A stretch of DNA of 64,000 nucleotides from Arthrobacter sp. zg-Y1171 (GCF_025244845.1 NZ_CP104264.1:1984001-2048000); one strand, 5' to 3'. Counted from the stretch's first letter, positions 26,711 to 35,117 are shown. Made by a program: numbers and translations. The notes: a model not told the origin generated them from the letters alone.

Positions 26711-27685
26711 ATGGAATATACGCATCTTGGCCGCTCCGGCCTGTCCGTGTCCCGCCTGTGCCTGGGCACCATGAACTTCGGACCCAAAACCGACGAGGCG
26801 GACGCCCACGCCATCATGGACTCCGCCCGGGAAACCGGCATCAATTTCTTCGACACCGCCAATGTGTACGGCTGGGGCGAGCGTAAGGGCTGGACCGAGC
26901 AGATCATCGGACGCTGGTTCGCCAAAGGCGGCGGGCGGCGCGAGGACACCGTCCTGGCCACCAAGCTCTACGGCTCCATGAGCGAGCGCCCCAATGACAC
27001 GTACCTCTCCGCGCTGAACATCCGCCGCGCCCTCGACGCCAGCCTGAAGCGGCTGCAGACGGATTACATCGACCTGTACCAGTTCCACCACGTGGACCGG
27101 AACACGCCGTGGGAGGAGATCTGGCAGGCCATGGAGGTGGCGGTGGCGCAGGGCAAGATCATTTACAGCGGCAGCAGCAACTTCGCCGGCTGGCACATTG
27201 CCCGGGCACAGGAGAACGCCAACCGGCGGAACTTCGCGGGGCTGGTGAGCGAGCAGAGCATCTACAACCTGATCAACCGGTCCGTGGAGCTGGAAGTCCT
27301 CCCCGCCGCGCAGCAGTATGGGCTCGGCATCCTCCCGTGGTCACCGCTGCAGGGCGGGCTGCTCGGCGGGATTCTGGCGAAGGAGGCCGACGGCGGCGGG
27401 CGGCGCGCCGAGGGCAGGGTGCGGGACCTGCTCGAGAAACACGGGGACCAGATCCGGCAGTACGAGGACCTGGCCGCGGAACTGGACATCCTGCCCGGCG
27501 TCCTGGCACTGGCCTGGCTGCTGCACCAGCCCGCGGTGACGGCGCCTTTGGTGGGCCCGCGGACCCAGGAGCAGCTGGACGAGGCGCTGCTGGCCCTGGA
27601 CGTTCCCCTGGATACACGGACGCTGGCCCGCCTGGATGAGATCTTTCCCGGGCACTCCCCGGCGCCGGAGGACTACGCCTGGTGA
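26711..27685 (+). CDS. Aldo/keto reductase
   Basis: 324 residues. The start at 26711 gives MEYTHLGRSGLSVSRLCLGT, the common beginning of YajO/Kv-beta-like reductases. Catalytic tetrad positions are readable: Asp and Tyr in FFDTANVYG, Lys in LATKLYG, His in YQFHHVD. GILPWSPLQGGLLGG and the C-terminal PLVGPRTQEQL cofactor region complete the TIM barrel. NADPH-dependent reduction of a carbonyl is expected; substrate unknown. It converges with the second SRAP gene. Confidence 0.93.
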   Translation: MEYTHLGRSGLSVSRLCLGTMNFGPKTDEADAHAIMDSARETGINFFDTANVYGWGERKGWTEQIIGRWFAKGGGRREDTVLATKLYGSMSERPNDTYLSALNIRRALDASLKRLQTDYIDLYQFHHVDRNTPWEEIWQAMEVAVAQGKIIYSGSSNFAGWHIARAQENANRRNFAGLVSEQSIYNLINRSVELEVLPAAQQYGLGILPWSPLQGGLLGGILAKEADGGGRRAEGRVRDLLEKHGDQIRQYEDLAAELDILPGVLALAWLLHQPAVTAPLVGPRTQEQLDEALLALDVPLDTRTLARLDEIFPGHSPAPEDYAW

Positions 27686-27688
27686 TCC

Positions 27689-27708
27689 ACCGGGGTTCAC
27701 CGGGGTTC
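27689..27708. repeat. Ten-base tandem repeat between convergent genes
   Basis: ACCGGGGTTC occurs twice back to back. It fills the gap between the aldo/keto reductase stop and the SRAP stop and reaches two bases into the SRAP stop codon. Probably a small slippage duplication. Confidence 0.7.
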
Positions 27709-28411
27709 AGGCGCTCGCAGGCTCGATCAGTTCCGGCCCGTTGTTGCGCACCGAGTTGACCTCGCGCGACACCACCCGCGGGGTCAGCGTGGGTTCGGGC
27801 ACGGCGTCCAGCAGTTGGGCGACGTCGGCACCGTCGGTCAGCTTCGGGTCCAGCCAGTCCGCGTACAGGTCCGGCGGGATGATCAGCGGGGTGCGGTCGT
27901 GGATGTGGCCCAGGGCGTCGGTGGCTTTCGTGGTGATGATGGTGACGCTCAGCAGCCATTTGTGTTCGTGGTCCTCCGGCAGCGCCGGGTCCGGCCAGAA
28001 TTCGTACAGGCCGGCGAAGGCCAGCGGGTCCTGTTTCCCGGAGTAGAGGTAGGTGGGGATCTTGCCGTCCGCGGACTTTTCCCACTCGTAGTAGCCGTCC
28101 GCCGGCACCAGGGCACGGCGCTTTACGGCCGCCTTGCGGAACGCCGGTTTCTCCAGGATGGTCTCCCGCCGGGCGTTGATCATCCGGGAGCCGATCTTGG
28201 GGTCCTTGGCCCAGACCGGCACCAGCCCCCATTTAGCCGTCGCCAGCCGCCGCACCGGTGCTTCGTTGGCGAACCGCTCGGTGACGATCCGCACGTCGTC
28301 CGTGGGGGCGACGTTCCAGGACGGCAGCACATCCGGTCCCACCGTTTGCTCGACGGCGAACGCCGAGACCAGATCCGACGTCGCCCTTGCCATTACGTAC
28401 CGTCCGCACAT
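27707..28411 (-). CDS. SOS response-associated peptidase (SRAP/YedK/HMCES family), copy 2
   Basis: 234 residues, start fixed by MCGRYVMARA (catalytic Cys2). Active-site blocks are WNVAPTDDVRIV, MINARRETILEK, GYYEWEKSADGK and HIHDRTPLIIPPD. It is closer to the usual SRAP length than copy 1. A LexA-type box lies 71 bases upstream in the divergent region shared with the gene at 28503, so DNA damage probably induces it. Expected role: crosslinking and protecting abasic sites in single-stranded DNA. Confidence 0.93.
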   Translation of the reverse strand: MCGRYVMARATSDLVSAFAVEQTVGPDVLPSWNVAPTDDVRIVTERFANEAPVRRLATAKWGLVPVWAKDPKIGSRMINARRETILEKPAFRKAAVKRRALVPADGYYEWEKSADGKIPTYLYSGKQDPLAFAGLYEFWPDPALPEDHEHKWLLSVTIITTKATDALGHIHDRTPLIIPPDLYADWLDPKLTDGADVAQLLDAVPEPTLTPRVVSREVNSVRNNGPELIEPASA

Positions 28412-28481
28412 GGCACCTATTGTGCACCATGGACCGGCCGCCCGCAGGAGCAGGGAAGGGACCCGGGCCGGTTACCCGCAT

Positions 28482-28497
28482 TCGAACATATATTCTA
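28482..28497. promoter_or_regulatory. LexA (SOS) box, imperfect
   Basis: TCGAACATATATTCTA keeps the left half-site and spacer of the perfect box at 308 and differs from TCGAAC-N4-GTTCGA at two right-half bases. It lies five bases before the ATG at 28503 and between two divergent genes, in position to repress both. Confidence 0.72.
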
Positions 28498-28502
28498 TTT
28501 GT

Positions 28503-28832
28503 ATGAACCAGGACGCCGCCGAGCGGTTGGCGGCCCGCTATGCGCGGCGGGCCGAGCCGATCAGCCTTACCCCGGAAGAGCTGGACTTCGAGCACAATCC
28601 GGTCACCACGTCGGTGCCCGGCGTGCCCGTCTGGGCCTGGATCCGGTTCCCCGGCGCTGCCGAGCGGGTTAAGGGCGAAGCCTGCAGCTGGTCCTCCCGG
28701 GCGGTGCAGGTGCTCTGGGAGGATGCCGGACTGCGCCGGGCCACCTGGGTCTGGGCCTCGGCCGTCACCCGCCGCACGAACAACTCACGCAAGGAAACCC
28801 TGGGTGACCGCACCGCCCGGGATACCAGATGA
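28503..28832 (+). CDS. Uncharacterised small protein, probably SOS-induced
   Basis: 109 residues. N-terminal half: AAERLAARYARRAEPISLTP, then VPGVPVWAWIRFPGAAERVK; C-terminal half rich in Trp and basic residues (CSWSSRAVQVLWEDAGLRRA, then WVWASAVTRRTNNS). No signal peptide, membrane helix or domain I recognise. Its ATG is only a few bases after a LexA-type box, so the transcript would be nearly leaderless if that box overlaps the promoter; no Shine-Dalgarno sequence is visible. Paired head-to-head with the SRAP gene. Confidence 0.7.
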   Translation: MNQDAAERLAARYARRAEPISLTPEELDFEHNPVTTSVPGVPVWAWIRFPGAAERVKGEACSWSSRAVQVLWEDAGLRRATWVWASAVTRRTNNSRKETLGDRTARDTR

Positions 28833-28838
28833 GGTCAG

Positions 28839-29180
28839 CTAACCCGGAAGGCTGCGGACATATGCCAGCGCCTCCCGGGTGAGTGCCGTCCATTGACGTG
28901 CCGTGGACTCCGGGTCCGCGGCGGACGGCACCTCGACCCATTCCCGCATGGTGCGCTTACCCATGGTGACCGGCCCTGCCGCGCCTGCAGCAATGAGCTC
29001 CCGGGCGCGGGCTTTCGGCAGCTTCACGATCAGGTAATCGCCGGAACCGAGGAAGGCCACGATCTTAGATCCGGTACGCAGCCCCGGGCTGCGGAACATG
29101 GTGCCCACGGTCAGCGGACCGTCCTGCAGTACGTCGGCGATGGCGTGCAGGAGATCCAGTGCTTCCTGAGACGGCCGCAT
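28839..29180 (-). CDS. TfoX N-terminal domain / MmcQ-like protein
   Basis: 113 residues. VGTMFRSPGLRTGSKIVAFL, DYLIVKLPKARARELIAAG and MREWVEVPS match small stand-alone TfoX_N/YjbR-fold proteins that show a Phe-rich entry, an IVKLP strand and a closing WVEVP strand. The stop is seven bases from the convergent SOS-linked gene. In gamma-proteobacteria TfoX regulates competence, but actinobacterial single-domain members have no known role. Confidence 0.78.
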   Translation of the reverse strand: MRPSQEALDLLHAIADVLQDGPLTVGTMFRSPGLRTGSKIVAFLGSGDYLIVKLPKARARELIAAGAAGPVTMGKRTMREWVEVPSAADPESTARQWTALTREALAYVRSLPG

Positions 29181-29206
29181 CCATCCTCCCCAGACTGTCC
29201 GGCGGG

Positions 29207-30052
29207 TCAGAACTGGCTGAAGTCCGCCGTCGCCGGATCGGCACCGATCCGGCGACCTCCCTCCAGCGTGTCCAGGAGGTCCAGTTCCTCCTGCGTCAGT
29301 TCGAGCCCGGCGGCAGCCAGGTTCTCCCGCATCCGTGCCGAGTCGGAGGATTTGGGAATGACGATCCGTCCCGACCCCAGGTGCCAGGCCAGCACCACCT
29401 GAGCTGCCGTGGCTGCGTATTTCTCTGCGAGCGCGGCCACCTCCGCTCCGGCCAGTTCCCGGCCCTGCCCCAGCGGGCTGTAGGCCTCGACCGCGATGCC
29501 GCGGGAAATGGTGTCGGCCGCGAGCGCCGCCTGCTGATATCCGGGATGCAGCTCTATCTGGTTTACGGCCGGCAGGACCTGGCTCTGCTCATACAGGGCA
29601 TCCAGGTGGTCCGCGAGGAAGTTGGAGACCCCGATGGCGCGCATATAGCCGTCCCGGTACAGGGCCTCGAGTTCCTTCCAGGCCTGCACGAACGTCCCCT
29701 GCGAGGGCACCGGCCAATGGATCAGGTAGAGGTCGACGACGTCGAGGTTCAGCGCTCGCCGGCTGTCCAGGAACGCTGCCCTCGCCCTCCCCTGGTCTCC
29801 GTTGCGCAGCTTGGTGGTCACGAAGATCTCGGACCGCGGAATGCCGGACGCTGCGATGGCCGCTCCCACTCCGGCCTCGTTGCCGTACGCTGCAGCGGTG
29901 TCGATATGCCGGTATCCGGCAGCCAGGGCGTCCTCCACCACTTCCTGCGTCCGGTCCGCCGGAACCTGGAAGACGCCGAACCCCAGTTGCGGAATCCGTA
30001 CGGAGTTGCCGAGCGTCAGTTCCGGGACAACGGTGCGGGGACTCTCTGTCAT
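29207..30052 (-). CDS. Aldo/keto reductase (AKR5-like)
   Basis: 281 residues. I chose the ATG at 30052 (MTESPRT) because it has AGGAAGG at proper spacing, rather than the ATG 27 bases upstream. Catalytic blocks: HIDTAAAYGNE (Asp, Tyr), FVTTKLRN (Lys), DLYLIHWPVP (His). IGVSNFLADHLDAL and VIPKSSDSARMREN complete the cofactor-binding side. It resembles 2,5-diketo-gluconate reductase-type enzymes; the actual substrate is unknown. Follows 26 bases downstream of nothing obvious; likely monocistronic. Confidence 0.92.
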   Translation of the reverse strand: MTESPRTVVPELTLGNSVRIPQLGFGVFQVPADRTQEVVEDALAAGYRHIDTAAAYGNEAGVGAAIAASGIPRSEIFVTTKLRNGDQGRARAAFLDSRRALNLDVVDLYLIHWPVPSQGTFVQAWKELEALYRDGYMRAIGVSNFLADHLDALYEQSQVLPAVNQIELHPGYQQAALAADTISRGIAVEAYSPLGQGRELAGAEVAALAEKYAATAAQVVLAWHLGSGRIVIPKSSDSARMRENLAAAGLELTQEELDLLDTLEGGRRIGADPATADFSQF

Positions 30053-30140
30053 GGCGGTGCCTTCCTGCCGTGCGTTCATCTAGGCTTGGTGCAGTTCGGA
30101 GCCGGGCACCTCCACCTAAGCCCGGCTCCTGCCCCCAGTC

Positions 30141-30163
30141 AAGGAAACCCGTAAGGAAACCCG
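30141..30163. repeat. Tandem duplication of a ribosome-binding-site segment
   Basis: AAGGAAACCCG occurs twice with a 12-base period directly before the ATG at 30166. The second copy places AAGG ten bases from the start, so it is the functional Shine-Dalgarno; the first copy is a spare. Confidence 0.75.
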
Positions 30164-30165
30164 CA

Positions 30166-31173
30166 ATGACGCATCCCGCGGCTCTTGATCTGCTTTTCAT
30201 CGGCGGCACCGGCGTAATCAGCGCCGCGGCCGTCGCGCACGCTTCCAGCCTCGGGCATCGGGTGACCGTGCTGAACCGGGGCGTGTCTGCGCTGCGTCCG
30301 GTGCCGGCCGGCGTCGAGGTCCTGGCCGCGGATGTCCGGGATGCAGGTGCCGTGCGGGACGCCCTGGGCCGCCGGACGTTCGACGCCGTGGCGGACTTCC
30401 TGTCCTTCACCGCCGAGCATGTGGCAGCGGCGGTGGAGCTGTACCGCGGCCGGACCGGGCAGTACGTGTTCATCAGCTCGGCCTCCGCCTACCAGAAACC
30501 GCCCGCGCGGCTGCCGGTGCGGGAGTCGACGCCGCTGCGCAACCCGTTCTGGCAGTACTCCCGGGACAAGATCGCCGGGGAGGACATCCTGGTGCAGGCC
30601 TACCGGAGCGAGGGCTTTCCGGGGACGGTGGTGCGCCCGTCGCATACCTATGACGCCACCATGGTCCCGCTGTCCGGACACTGGACGGATATCCACCGGA
30701 TGCGCTCCGGGCTACCGGTGGTGGTGCACGGTGACGGCACGTCCTTGTGGACGCTGACGCACAGCCGGGATTTCGCGAAGGCCTTCGTGGGCCTTCTGGG
30801 CCGGCCCGCCGCCGTCGGCGAAAGCTACACCATCACCTCCGATGAGTTCCTGCCCTGGGATGCCGTCTACCGTTCCCTGGCCGCTGCCGCCGGCGTCCCC
30901 GAGCCGCTCCTGGTCCACGTGGCCTCCGAGACCATTGCAGCGCTGGATCCGGGGCGGGGCCCGGGCCTGCTGGGCGACAAGAGCCATTCGGTCATCTTCG
31001 ACAACAGCAAGATCAAATCCCTGGTGCCGGATTACCGTGCAGTCATTCCGTTTTCCGAGGGTGCCCGCGAAATCGTCCAGTGGTACGACGCCCATCCCCG
31101 CGAACAGGTACTGGAAACCGGATGGATGGAAGTCAGCGACCGGCTCGCGGGCTGGGCACGGGCGGGCGCCTAG
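30166..31173 (+). CDS. NAD-dependent epimerase/reductase-like (extended SDR)
   Basis: 335 residues. The Rossmann start is LLFIGGTGVISAAAVAHASS, followed by HRVTVLNRG, VFISSASAYQ and WQYSRDKIAGED (YxxxK-like: Tyr-Ser-Arg-Asp-Lys). VVRPSHTYD and HSRDFAKAFVGLL are typical of extended SDR proteins related to isoflavone reductases and plant CSP41. The start is selected by the tandem Shine-Dalgarno just upstream. Substrate, possibly a nucleotide sugar, is unknown. Confidence 0.87.
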   Translation: MTHPAALDLLFIGGTGVISAAAVAHASSLGHRVTVLNRGVSALRPVPAGVEVLAADVRDAGAVRDALGRRTFDAVADFLSFTAEHVAAAVELYRGRTGQYVFISSASAYQKPPARLPVRESTPLRNPFWQYSRDKIAGEDILVQAYRSEGFPGTVVRPSHTYDATMVPLSGHWTDIHRMRSGLPVVVHGDGTSLWTLTHSRDFAKAFVGLLGRPAAVGESYTITSDEFLPWDAVYRSLAAAAGVPEPLLVHVASETIAALDPGRGPGLLGDKSHSVIFDNSKIKSLVPDYRAVIPFSEGAREIVQWYDAHPREQVLETGWMEVSDRLAGWARAGA

Positions 31174-31335
31174 GGGCAACTCCCTCCGGGGCGGCGGGTC
31201 CGAAGCTTCTGTTTCCGGCGGCTGTTAGAGTGCAGGCAGCAGGTATATCCGGACGGTTGCGGCGCTCGCCGCCGGAGTGGAAGCGCAGTCTCGACACCCG
31301 GTCCGGATGGCTTCGAATAAACGTTGGAGGAAACC

Positions 31336-31887
31336 ATGTCAGGTAACGGTCCCGGCCAGGGAAACAACCACGGAAACCGGTGGTCCGACGAGTGGGACGA
31401 GCAATACGCCTCCCCCAAGAAACCCGAGCCCACCCCGCCGCCGGCGGCCCAGGCTCAGCAGCCGCAGCAGCAGGCACCTCACTATCCCTCACCCGGATAT
31501 CCGAACCAGGCCCAGGGGTATCCCGTCCAGGGCTACCCGAACCCTGGCTACCCGAACCAGCCCGCCCCGGGGTATCCCGGCCAGGGTTATCCGGCTGCCG
31601 GCCACCAGCAGGCCCAGGGCTACGGTCATGCCCAGTTCGGCCATGCGCCGCAGGGGTCCGGTTACCGGCCCCAGAAATCCCGCGTCGCCGCCGGGCTCCT
31701 CGGGATTTTCCTCGGCGGCTTCGGCGTCCACCGCTTCTACCTGGGCAACAACAGCGTGGGCATCGCGCAAGTTGTCCTCACCTGTTTCACGGGCATGGGA
31801 GCTGTCTGGGGATTCGTCGAAGGCCTGATGATTCTCTGCAACGCCAAGTCCTTCCGCACCGATGCGCACGGGGTTCCGCTCAAGTAA
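31336..31887 (+). CDS. TM2-domain protein with Gly-Tyr-Pro-repeat N-terminus
   Basis: 183 residues from the ATG at 31336, preceded by GGAGGAAACC; an in-frame ATG twelve bases earlier lies inside that leader. Residues 1-110 are disordered and rich in Pro, Gln, Gly and Tyr, with repeated GYPNQ/GYPGQ units. Residues ~115-175 are a TM2 domain: AGLLGIFLGGFGVHRFYLGN, then a second helix pair ending GFVEGLMILCNA. TM2 proteins are small membrane proteins of unknown mechanism. The umuD gene follows after a LexA box. Confidence 0.88.
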   Translation: MSGNGPGQGNNHGNRWSDEWDEQYASPKKPEPTPPPAAQAQQPQQQAPHYPSPGYPNQAQGYPVQGYPNPGYPNQPAPGYPGQGYPAAGHQQAQGYGHAQFGHAPQGSGYRPQKSRVAAGLLGIFLGGFGVHRFYLGNNSVGIAQVVLTCFTGMGAVWGFVEGLMILCNAKSFRTDAHGVPLK

Positions 31888-31917
31888 CGTACAGCGGTCC
31901 GGTGCTAGGCTGAGGGT

Positions 31918-31933
31918 TCGAAAGTATGTTCTA
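31918..31933. promoter_or_regulatory. LexA (SOS) box of the umuDC operon, imperfect
   Basis: TCGAAAGTATGTTCTA differs from TCGAAC-N4-GTTCGA at two bases. It lies 26 bases before the umuD ATG, the expected operator position for a LexA-repressed promoter. Confidence 0.8.
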
Positions 31934-31959
31934 GAATTTTCCCCTCAGGAGGCCTCGGC

Positions 31960-32379
31960 ATGGCGGTGTTCTCAGCGGACCGGTCGCGCCGCCCCGCGCC
32001 GCCGACGGAGTCCGACGCAGCCACCGCAGCGGGCTTTCCCAGTCCGGCCCGGGACTACTTCGACGGCCGGATCGACCTCAACCGGCACCTGATCCGCGAT
32101 CCCACCTCCACCTACGTGGTGCGGGTGGAAGGCGATTCCATGGCGGGCACCGGCATCTGCAACGGGGATGAACTAATTGTGGACCGTTCACTCACTCCGC
32201 GCGACGGCGCCGTCGTCGTCGCCGTGGTGGACGGCGAGCTCACGGTCCGCCGGCTGCTGCTGGGCGGGCAGCGGATCGTGCTGCGGGCCGAAAGCCCCGG
32301 GTATCCGGACATCCTCGTGGCGGAGCCGTCGGAACTGTCCGTCTGGGGTGTTGTGACCCGCTGCCTGCACCATGTCTGA
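31960..32379 (+). CDS. umuD: UmuD-like S24 peptidase, catalytic lysine replaced by arginine
   Basis: 139 residues, the same length as E. coli UmuD, and residue numbers coincide: the cleavage dipeptide is Ala24-Gly25 ([14 protein letters not shown], Cys-Gly in E. coli) and the nucleophile is Ser60 ([11 protein letters not shown]). The general-base lysine should be residue 97, but the sequence reads [10 protein letters not shown] with Arg97 and Arg98, codons CGC and CGG. RecA-stimulated self-cleavage may therefore be impaired or unusual. It precedes and overlaps umuC by eight bases. CTCAGGAGG is its ribosome binding site, and a LexA box lies upstream. Confidence 0.92.
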   Translation: MAVFSADRSRRPAPPTESDAATAAGFPSPARDYFDGRIDLNRHLIRDPTSTYVVRVEGDSMAGTGICNGDELIVDRSLTPRDGAVVVAVVDGELTVRRLLLGGQRIVLRAESPGYPDILVAEPSELSVWGVVTRCLHHV

Positions 32380-33679
32380 GCAGTCCGTGTCGCCGAACGC
32401 CGCCCAGCGGATCGCCCTGGTGGACGTCAACAGCTTCTACGTTTCCTGCGAGCGCGCCTTCGACCCGAAACTGGCCGGGGTGCCGGTGGTGGTGCTGTCC
32501 AATAACGACGGCTGCGTGGTGGCGCGCTCGGACGAGGCGAAGGCGCTGGGCATCAAGACCGGCACGCCGTGGTTCAAGCTCGCCGAATCCGCGCCGCGCG
32601 TGGGCCTGATCCAGCGCTCGAGCAACTATGAGCTCTACGGAGACCTCAGTTCCCGCGTGATGGAACTGCTGGGGCGCTACGCGCTGTGGCAGGAGGTGTA
32701 CTCGATCGATGAGTCCTTCCTCGGACTCGCCGGGACGCCGCGCGACCTGGAGGCGCAGGGCGCAACCATCCGCACCGCCGTCGCCCGCCACACCGGCCTG
32801 CCGGTCTGCGTGGGCATCGGCACCACCAAGACCCTGGCGAAGTTCGCCAATCGGATCGCCAAACAGAACCGGCATCTGCAGGGCGTCTGCAACCTCGAGA
32901 CCATGGACCCGGCCGCCGTGGAAACCATCATGTCCCGGGTGCCGGTCACCGGCCTGTGGGGCGTGGGGTCCCGGCTGGGCACGAAGCTCGAAGCCATGGG
33001 AATCTCCACCGTCGCGGACCTGCGCGCCGCTGATCCCGCGCTGATCCGCCGGAAATTCTCGGTCATCCTGCAGCGCACCGTGCTGGAGCTCAACGGCACC
33101 GCCTGCATTCCGCACGAGGACGAGCGGGCGGACCGCAAGCAGCTGATCTTCTCCCGGAGCTTCTCAACCCCGGTCACCACCGGCGCGGAAATGCGCCAGG
33201 TCATGAGCATCTACGCCCAGCAGGCTGCCGCCCGGCTGGAGCGCGAAGGACAGCAGGCCAGCATTCTCACCGCTTATGCCGGCACGTCGCACTTCAGCGA
33301 GCGGGCGGCGTCGTTCCCCTCGGCCACGGTGCGCCTGCCCAGCCCGACGTCGGATCCCGTGGTCCTCAGCCGGGCCGCCGTCGGTGCCCTGGAGTCCCAG
33401 GTGGTCGAGGGGGTGCCCTACACCAAGGCCGGGGTGATGCTCAGCGGGCTGGAATCCGCCGGAGCGCAGCCCCTGTTCGAGGAGTTCGTCTCCGCACAGG
33501 AACGGCGGAACCTGGGCGAACTGCTGGGGAAAGTCACGGACAAATACGGGGCGGCGAGCATCGGGCTCGGGTTGGCGGGGATGTCGACGGCGACGCCGGA
33601 GTGGACCATGTCGCGTAAGTATTCCTCGCCGCGGTACACCACCGAGTGGAGCGAACTGCCGGTGGTAAAGGCGGTTTAG
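32372..33679 (+). CDS. umuC: DNA polymerase V catalytic subunit UmuC (Y family)
   Basis: 435 residues. Catalytic acidic residues are in [16 protein letters not shown] and [11 protein letters not shown]; the palm has [19 protein letters not shown]. The thumb includes [17 protein letters not shown], and the C-terminus carries the DUF4113-like tail typical of UmuC ([19 protein letters not shown]). All polymerase residues I can check are intact. It overlaps umuD, so translation is coupled. Function: translesion synthesis after SOS induction, together with processed UmuD. Confidence 0.95.
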   Translation: MSEQSVSPNAAQRIALVDVNSFYVSCERAFDPKLAGVPVVVLSNNDGCVVARSDEAKALGIKTGTPWFKLAESAPRVGLIQRSSNYELYGDLSSRVMELLGRYALWQEVYSIDESFLGLAGTPRDLEAQGATIRTAVARHTGLPVCVGIGTTKTLAKFANRIAKQNRHLQGVCNLETMDPAAVETIMSRVPVTGLWGVGSRLGTKLEAMGISTVADLRAADPALIRRKFSVILQRTVLELNGTACIPHEDERADRKQLIFSRSFSTPVTTGAEMRQVMSIYAQQAAARLEREGQQASILTAYAGTSHFSERAASFPSATVRLPSPTSDPVVLSRAAVGALESQVVEGVPYTKAGVMLSGLESAGAQPLFEEFVSAQERRNLGELLGKVTDKYGAASIGLGLAGMSTATPEWTMSRKYSSPRYTTEWSELPVVKAV

Positions 33680-33689
33680 CTACACCCGA

Positions 33690-34376
33690 TCAGTAATCCG
33701 GGGCGGCCGGAAAGCCGAGGAACTCCTCCAGGGTCACCCCGGCGTCGTAGACGGCCGCCGCAACCTCCGGCCCCACGTAGCGCAGGTGCCAGGGCTCGTA
33801 GGCATACCCGGTGATGTGTTCCGCCCCCGCCGGATAGCGGATCAGGAAGCCGTACCGGTGCGCGTTCGCCGCCGTCCAGGCACCGGCCGCCGTTCCCTCG
33901 AAACAGGTTTCCAGCGCACACAGGCCATCCGGGTTGCCGACATCCACGGCCAGCCCGGTCTCATGCTCGCTGTAGCCGGGCCGGGCGGAGAGCGAATCGG
34001 CTCCCTCCTGCCCGTACCTCTCGGTGTAGGAGGAGTGCAGCCGGGACTGTTCTTCGCTCGACCGATAGCCGCTGACGGGAGAAATGGCGACACCCTCCGC
34101 GGCGGCGTCCCCAACCATGCGGGCATAGGCTTCAGCCGCTTCGGCGCGGAGCAGCAGCCCGCCCGCGTCGACCAGGTCCGGCGGCACATAGTCCGCCGCC
34201 AGGGGACGGTGCTTGTTGACCACGAGCGTGACGCTGTCCGGTGCCTGGGCTTCAGGGGCAGCCGCCGCGCCGGCCGGCTCATTGGAAAGGTTCAGGAACA
34301 CGGCAAGGGAGACGACCAGGCATAAACACAGCAGGCCGGCCATTGACGCGCAGGTCCGCAGGTAGACGTACCGCAT
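33690..34376 (-). CDS. VanY-type D-alanyl-D-alanine carboxypeptidase
   Basis: 228 residues from the ATG at 34376; a GTG fifteen bases earlier is the alternative. An N-terminal membrane anchor or signal (TCASMAGLLCLCLVVSLAVF) is followed by the peptidase domain. Zinc ligands are in YSEHETGLAVDVG (His and Asp) and EPWHLRYVG (His). SGYRSSEEQSRLHSSY is the substrate-loop block of PF02557. It trims terminal D-Ala from peptidoglycan stem peptides outside the membrane. No van regulators are nearby, so a housekeeping wall role is more likely than resistance. Confidence 0.9.
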   Translation of the reverse strand: MRYVYLRTCASMAGLLCLCLVVSLAVFLNLSNEPAGAAAAPEAQAPDSVTLVVNKHRPLAADYVPPDLVDAGGLLLRAEAAEAYARMVGDAAAEGVAISPVSGYRSSEEQSRLHSSYTERYGQEGADSLSARPGYSEHETGLAVDVGNPDGLCALETCFEGTAAGAWTAANAHRYGFLIRYPAGAEHITGYAYEPWHLRYVGPEVAAAVYDAGVTLEEFLGFPAAPDY

Positions 34377-34530
34377 TGTCCCGTTACCCACCCCTTATCC
34401 GGCATGGCACCCTCGTCATTTCGCGCCATCCTCGCACGTGCGGCCCAACGCGCGCGGCACCGGCGCGCCCGTGCCGGGGACGGGATGAGCGGCTGCGGAC
34501 CGTCCGCACCGGAAGGGTTAGCGTGGAGGC

Positions 34531-35097
34531 ATGAGTTACGCGTACGACGTCGAGATCCTGCACCTGCTCGTGTCGCCCGCACACGCCTACTTCGGGCGTG
34601 CCAAGGACGGCGCGGCCGACGTCGTCACCACTGATGCGGACCAGGCTGAGGTGGTGGCCGGCAAGGGGATTGTCGGGGACCGGTTCTTCGGCAAGGCGGC
34701 CCACATGGATGCGGCCGTGACCTTGTTCGCCGTCGAGTCGTTGGAGGCCATCGCCGCGGAGCTTGGTGCCGATCCTTTCGACCCGCTGCTGGCCCGCCGG
34801 AACGTGGTGCTCCGCGGTGCCGAGCTGGTCCCGCTGTTGGGGCAGGACTTTGTTCTCGAATCGGCAGGTGGCCTGGTTGAGTTCCACGGCGGCAGGCAGG
34901 CCCACCCGTGCGCCTGGATGGATCAGGTCCTGGCGCCCGGCGCGCACAAGGCGATGCGGGGCCGGGGCGGGCTGCGCTGCCGGCCGTTGAGCAGCGGGAC
35001 GCTTCACCGCGGACCGGCGGTGCTTATCAGCCCCGTGCCGCTGGATCCGGCGCGGGCTGCCGTCCCCTCATTGCTGAGGCCGGGCCGCCTTCCCTAA
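34531..35097 (+). CDS. MOSC domain protein
   Basis: 188 residues. GKGIVGDRFFGKAAHMDAAV and VTLFAVESLEAIAAEL, then LARRNVVLRGAELVPLLG, and VEFHGGRQAHPCAWMDQVLA with the conserved cysteine follow the MOSC-domain order. MOSC proteins handle molybdenum-cofactor sulfur or Moco-dependent N-hydroxy-compound reduction (YiiM, MOSC1). This short stand-alone form probably binds Moco or transfers sulfur; inference. Flanked by unrelated genes. Confidence 0.86.
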   Translation: MSYAYDVEILHLLVSPAHAYFGRAKDGAADVVTTDADQAEVVAGKGIVGDRFFGKAAHMDAAVTLFAVESLEAIAAELGADPFDPLLARRNVVLRGAELVPLLGQDFVLESAGGLVEFHGGRQAHPCAWMDQVLAPGAHKAMRGRGGLRCRPLSSGTLHRGPAVLISPVPLDPARAAVPSLLRPGRLP

Positions 35098-35117
35098 CGG
35101 ACGGACCGGAGGCGGGG

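Noticed and set aside
27689..27708. Terminator between the convergent aldo/keto reductase and SRAP genes
   Set aside because: The sequence is a direct tandem repeat, not an inverted repeat, and no T-run follows.
31441..31630. Variable-number tandem repeat in the TM2 gene
   Set aside because: The GYP units are protein-level repeats with diverged codons, not a DNA-level tandem array.
33690..34376. VanY as part of a vancomycin-resistance cluster
   Set aside because: No vanHAX, vanS or vanR homologues are adjacent; a housekeeping wall enzyme is simpler.
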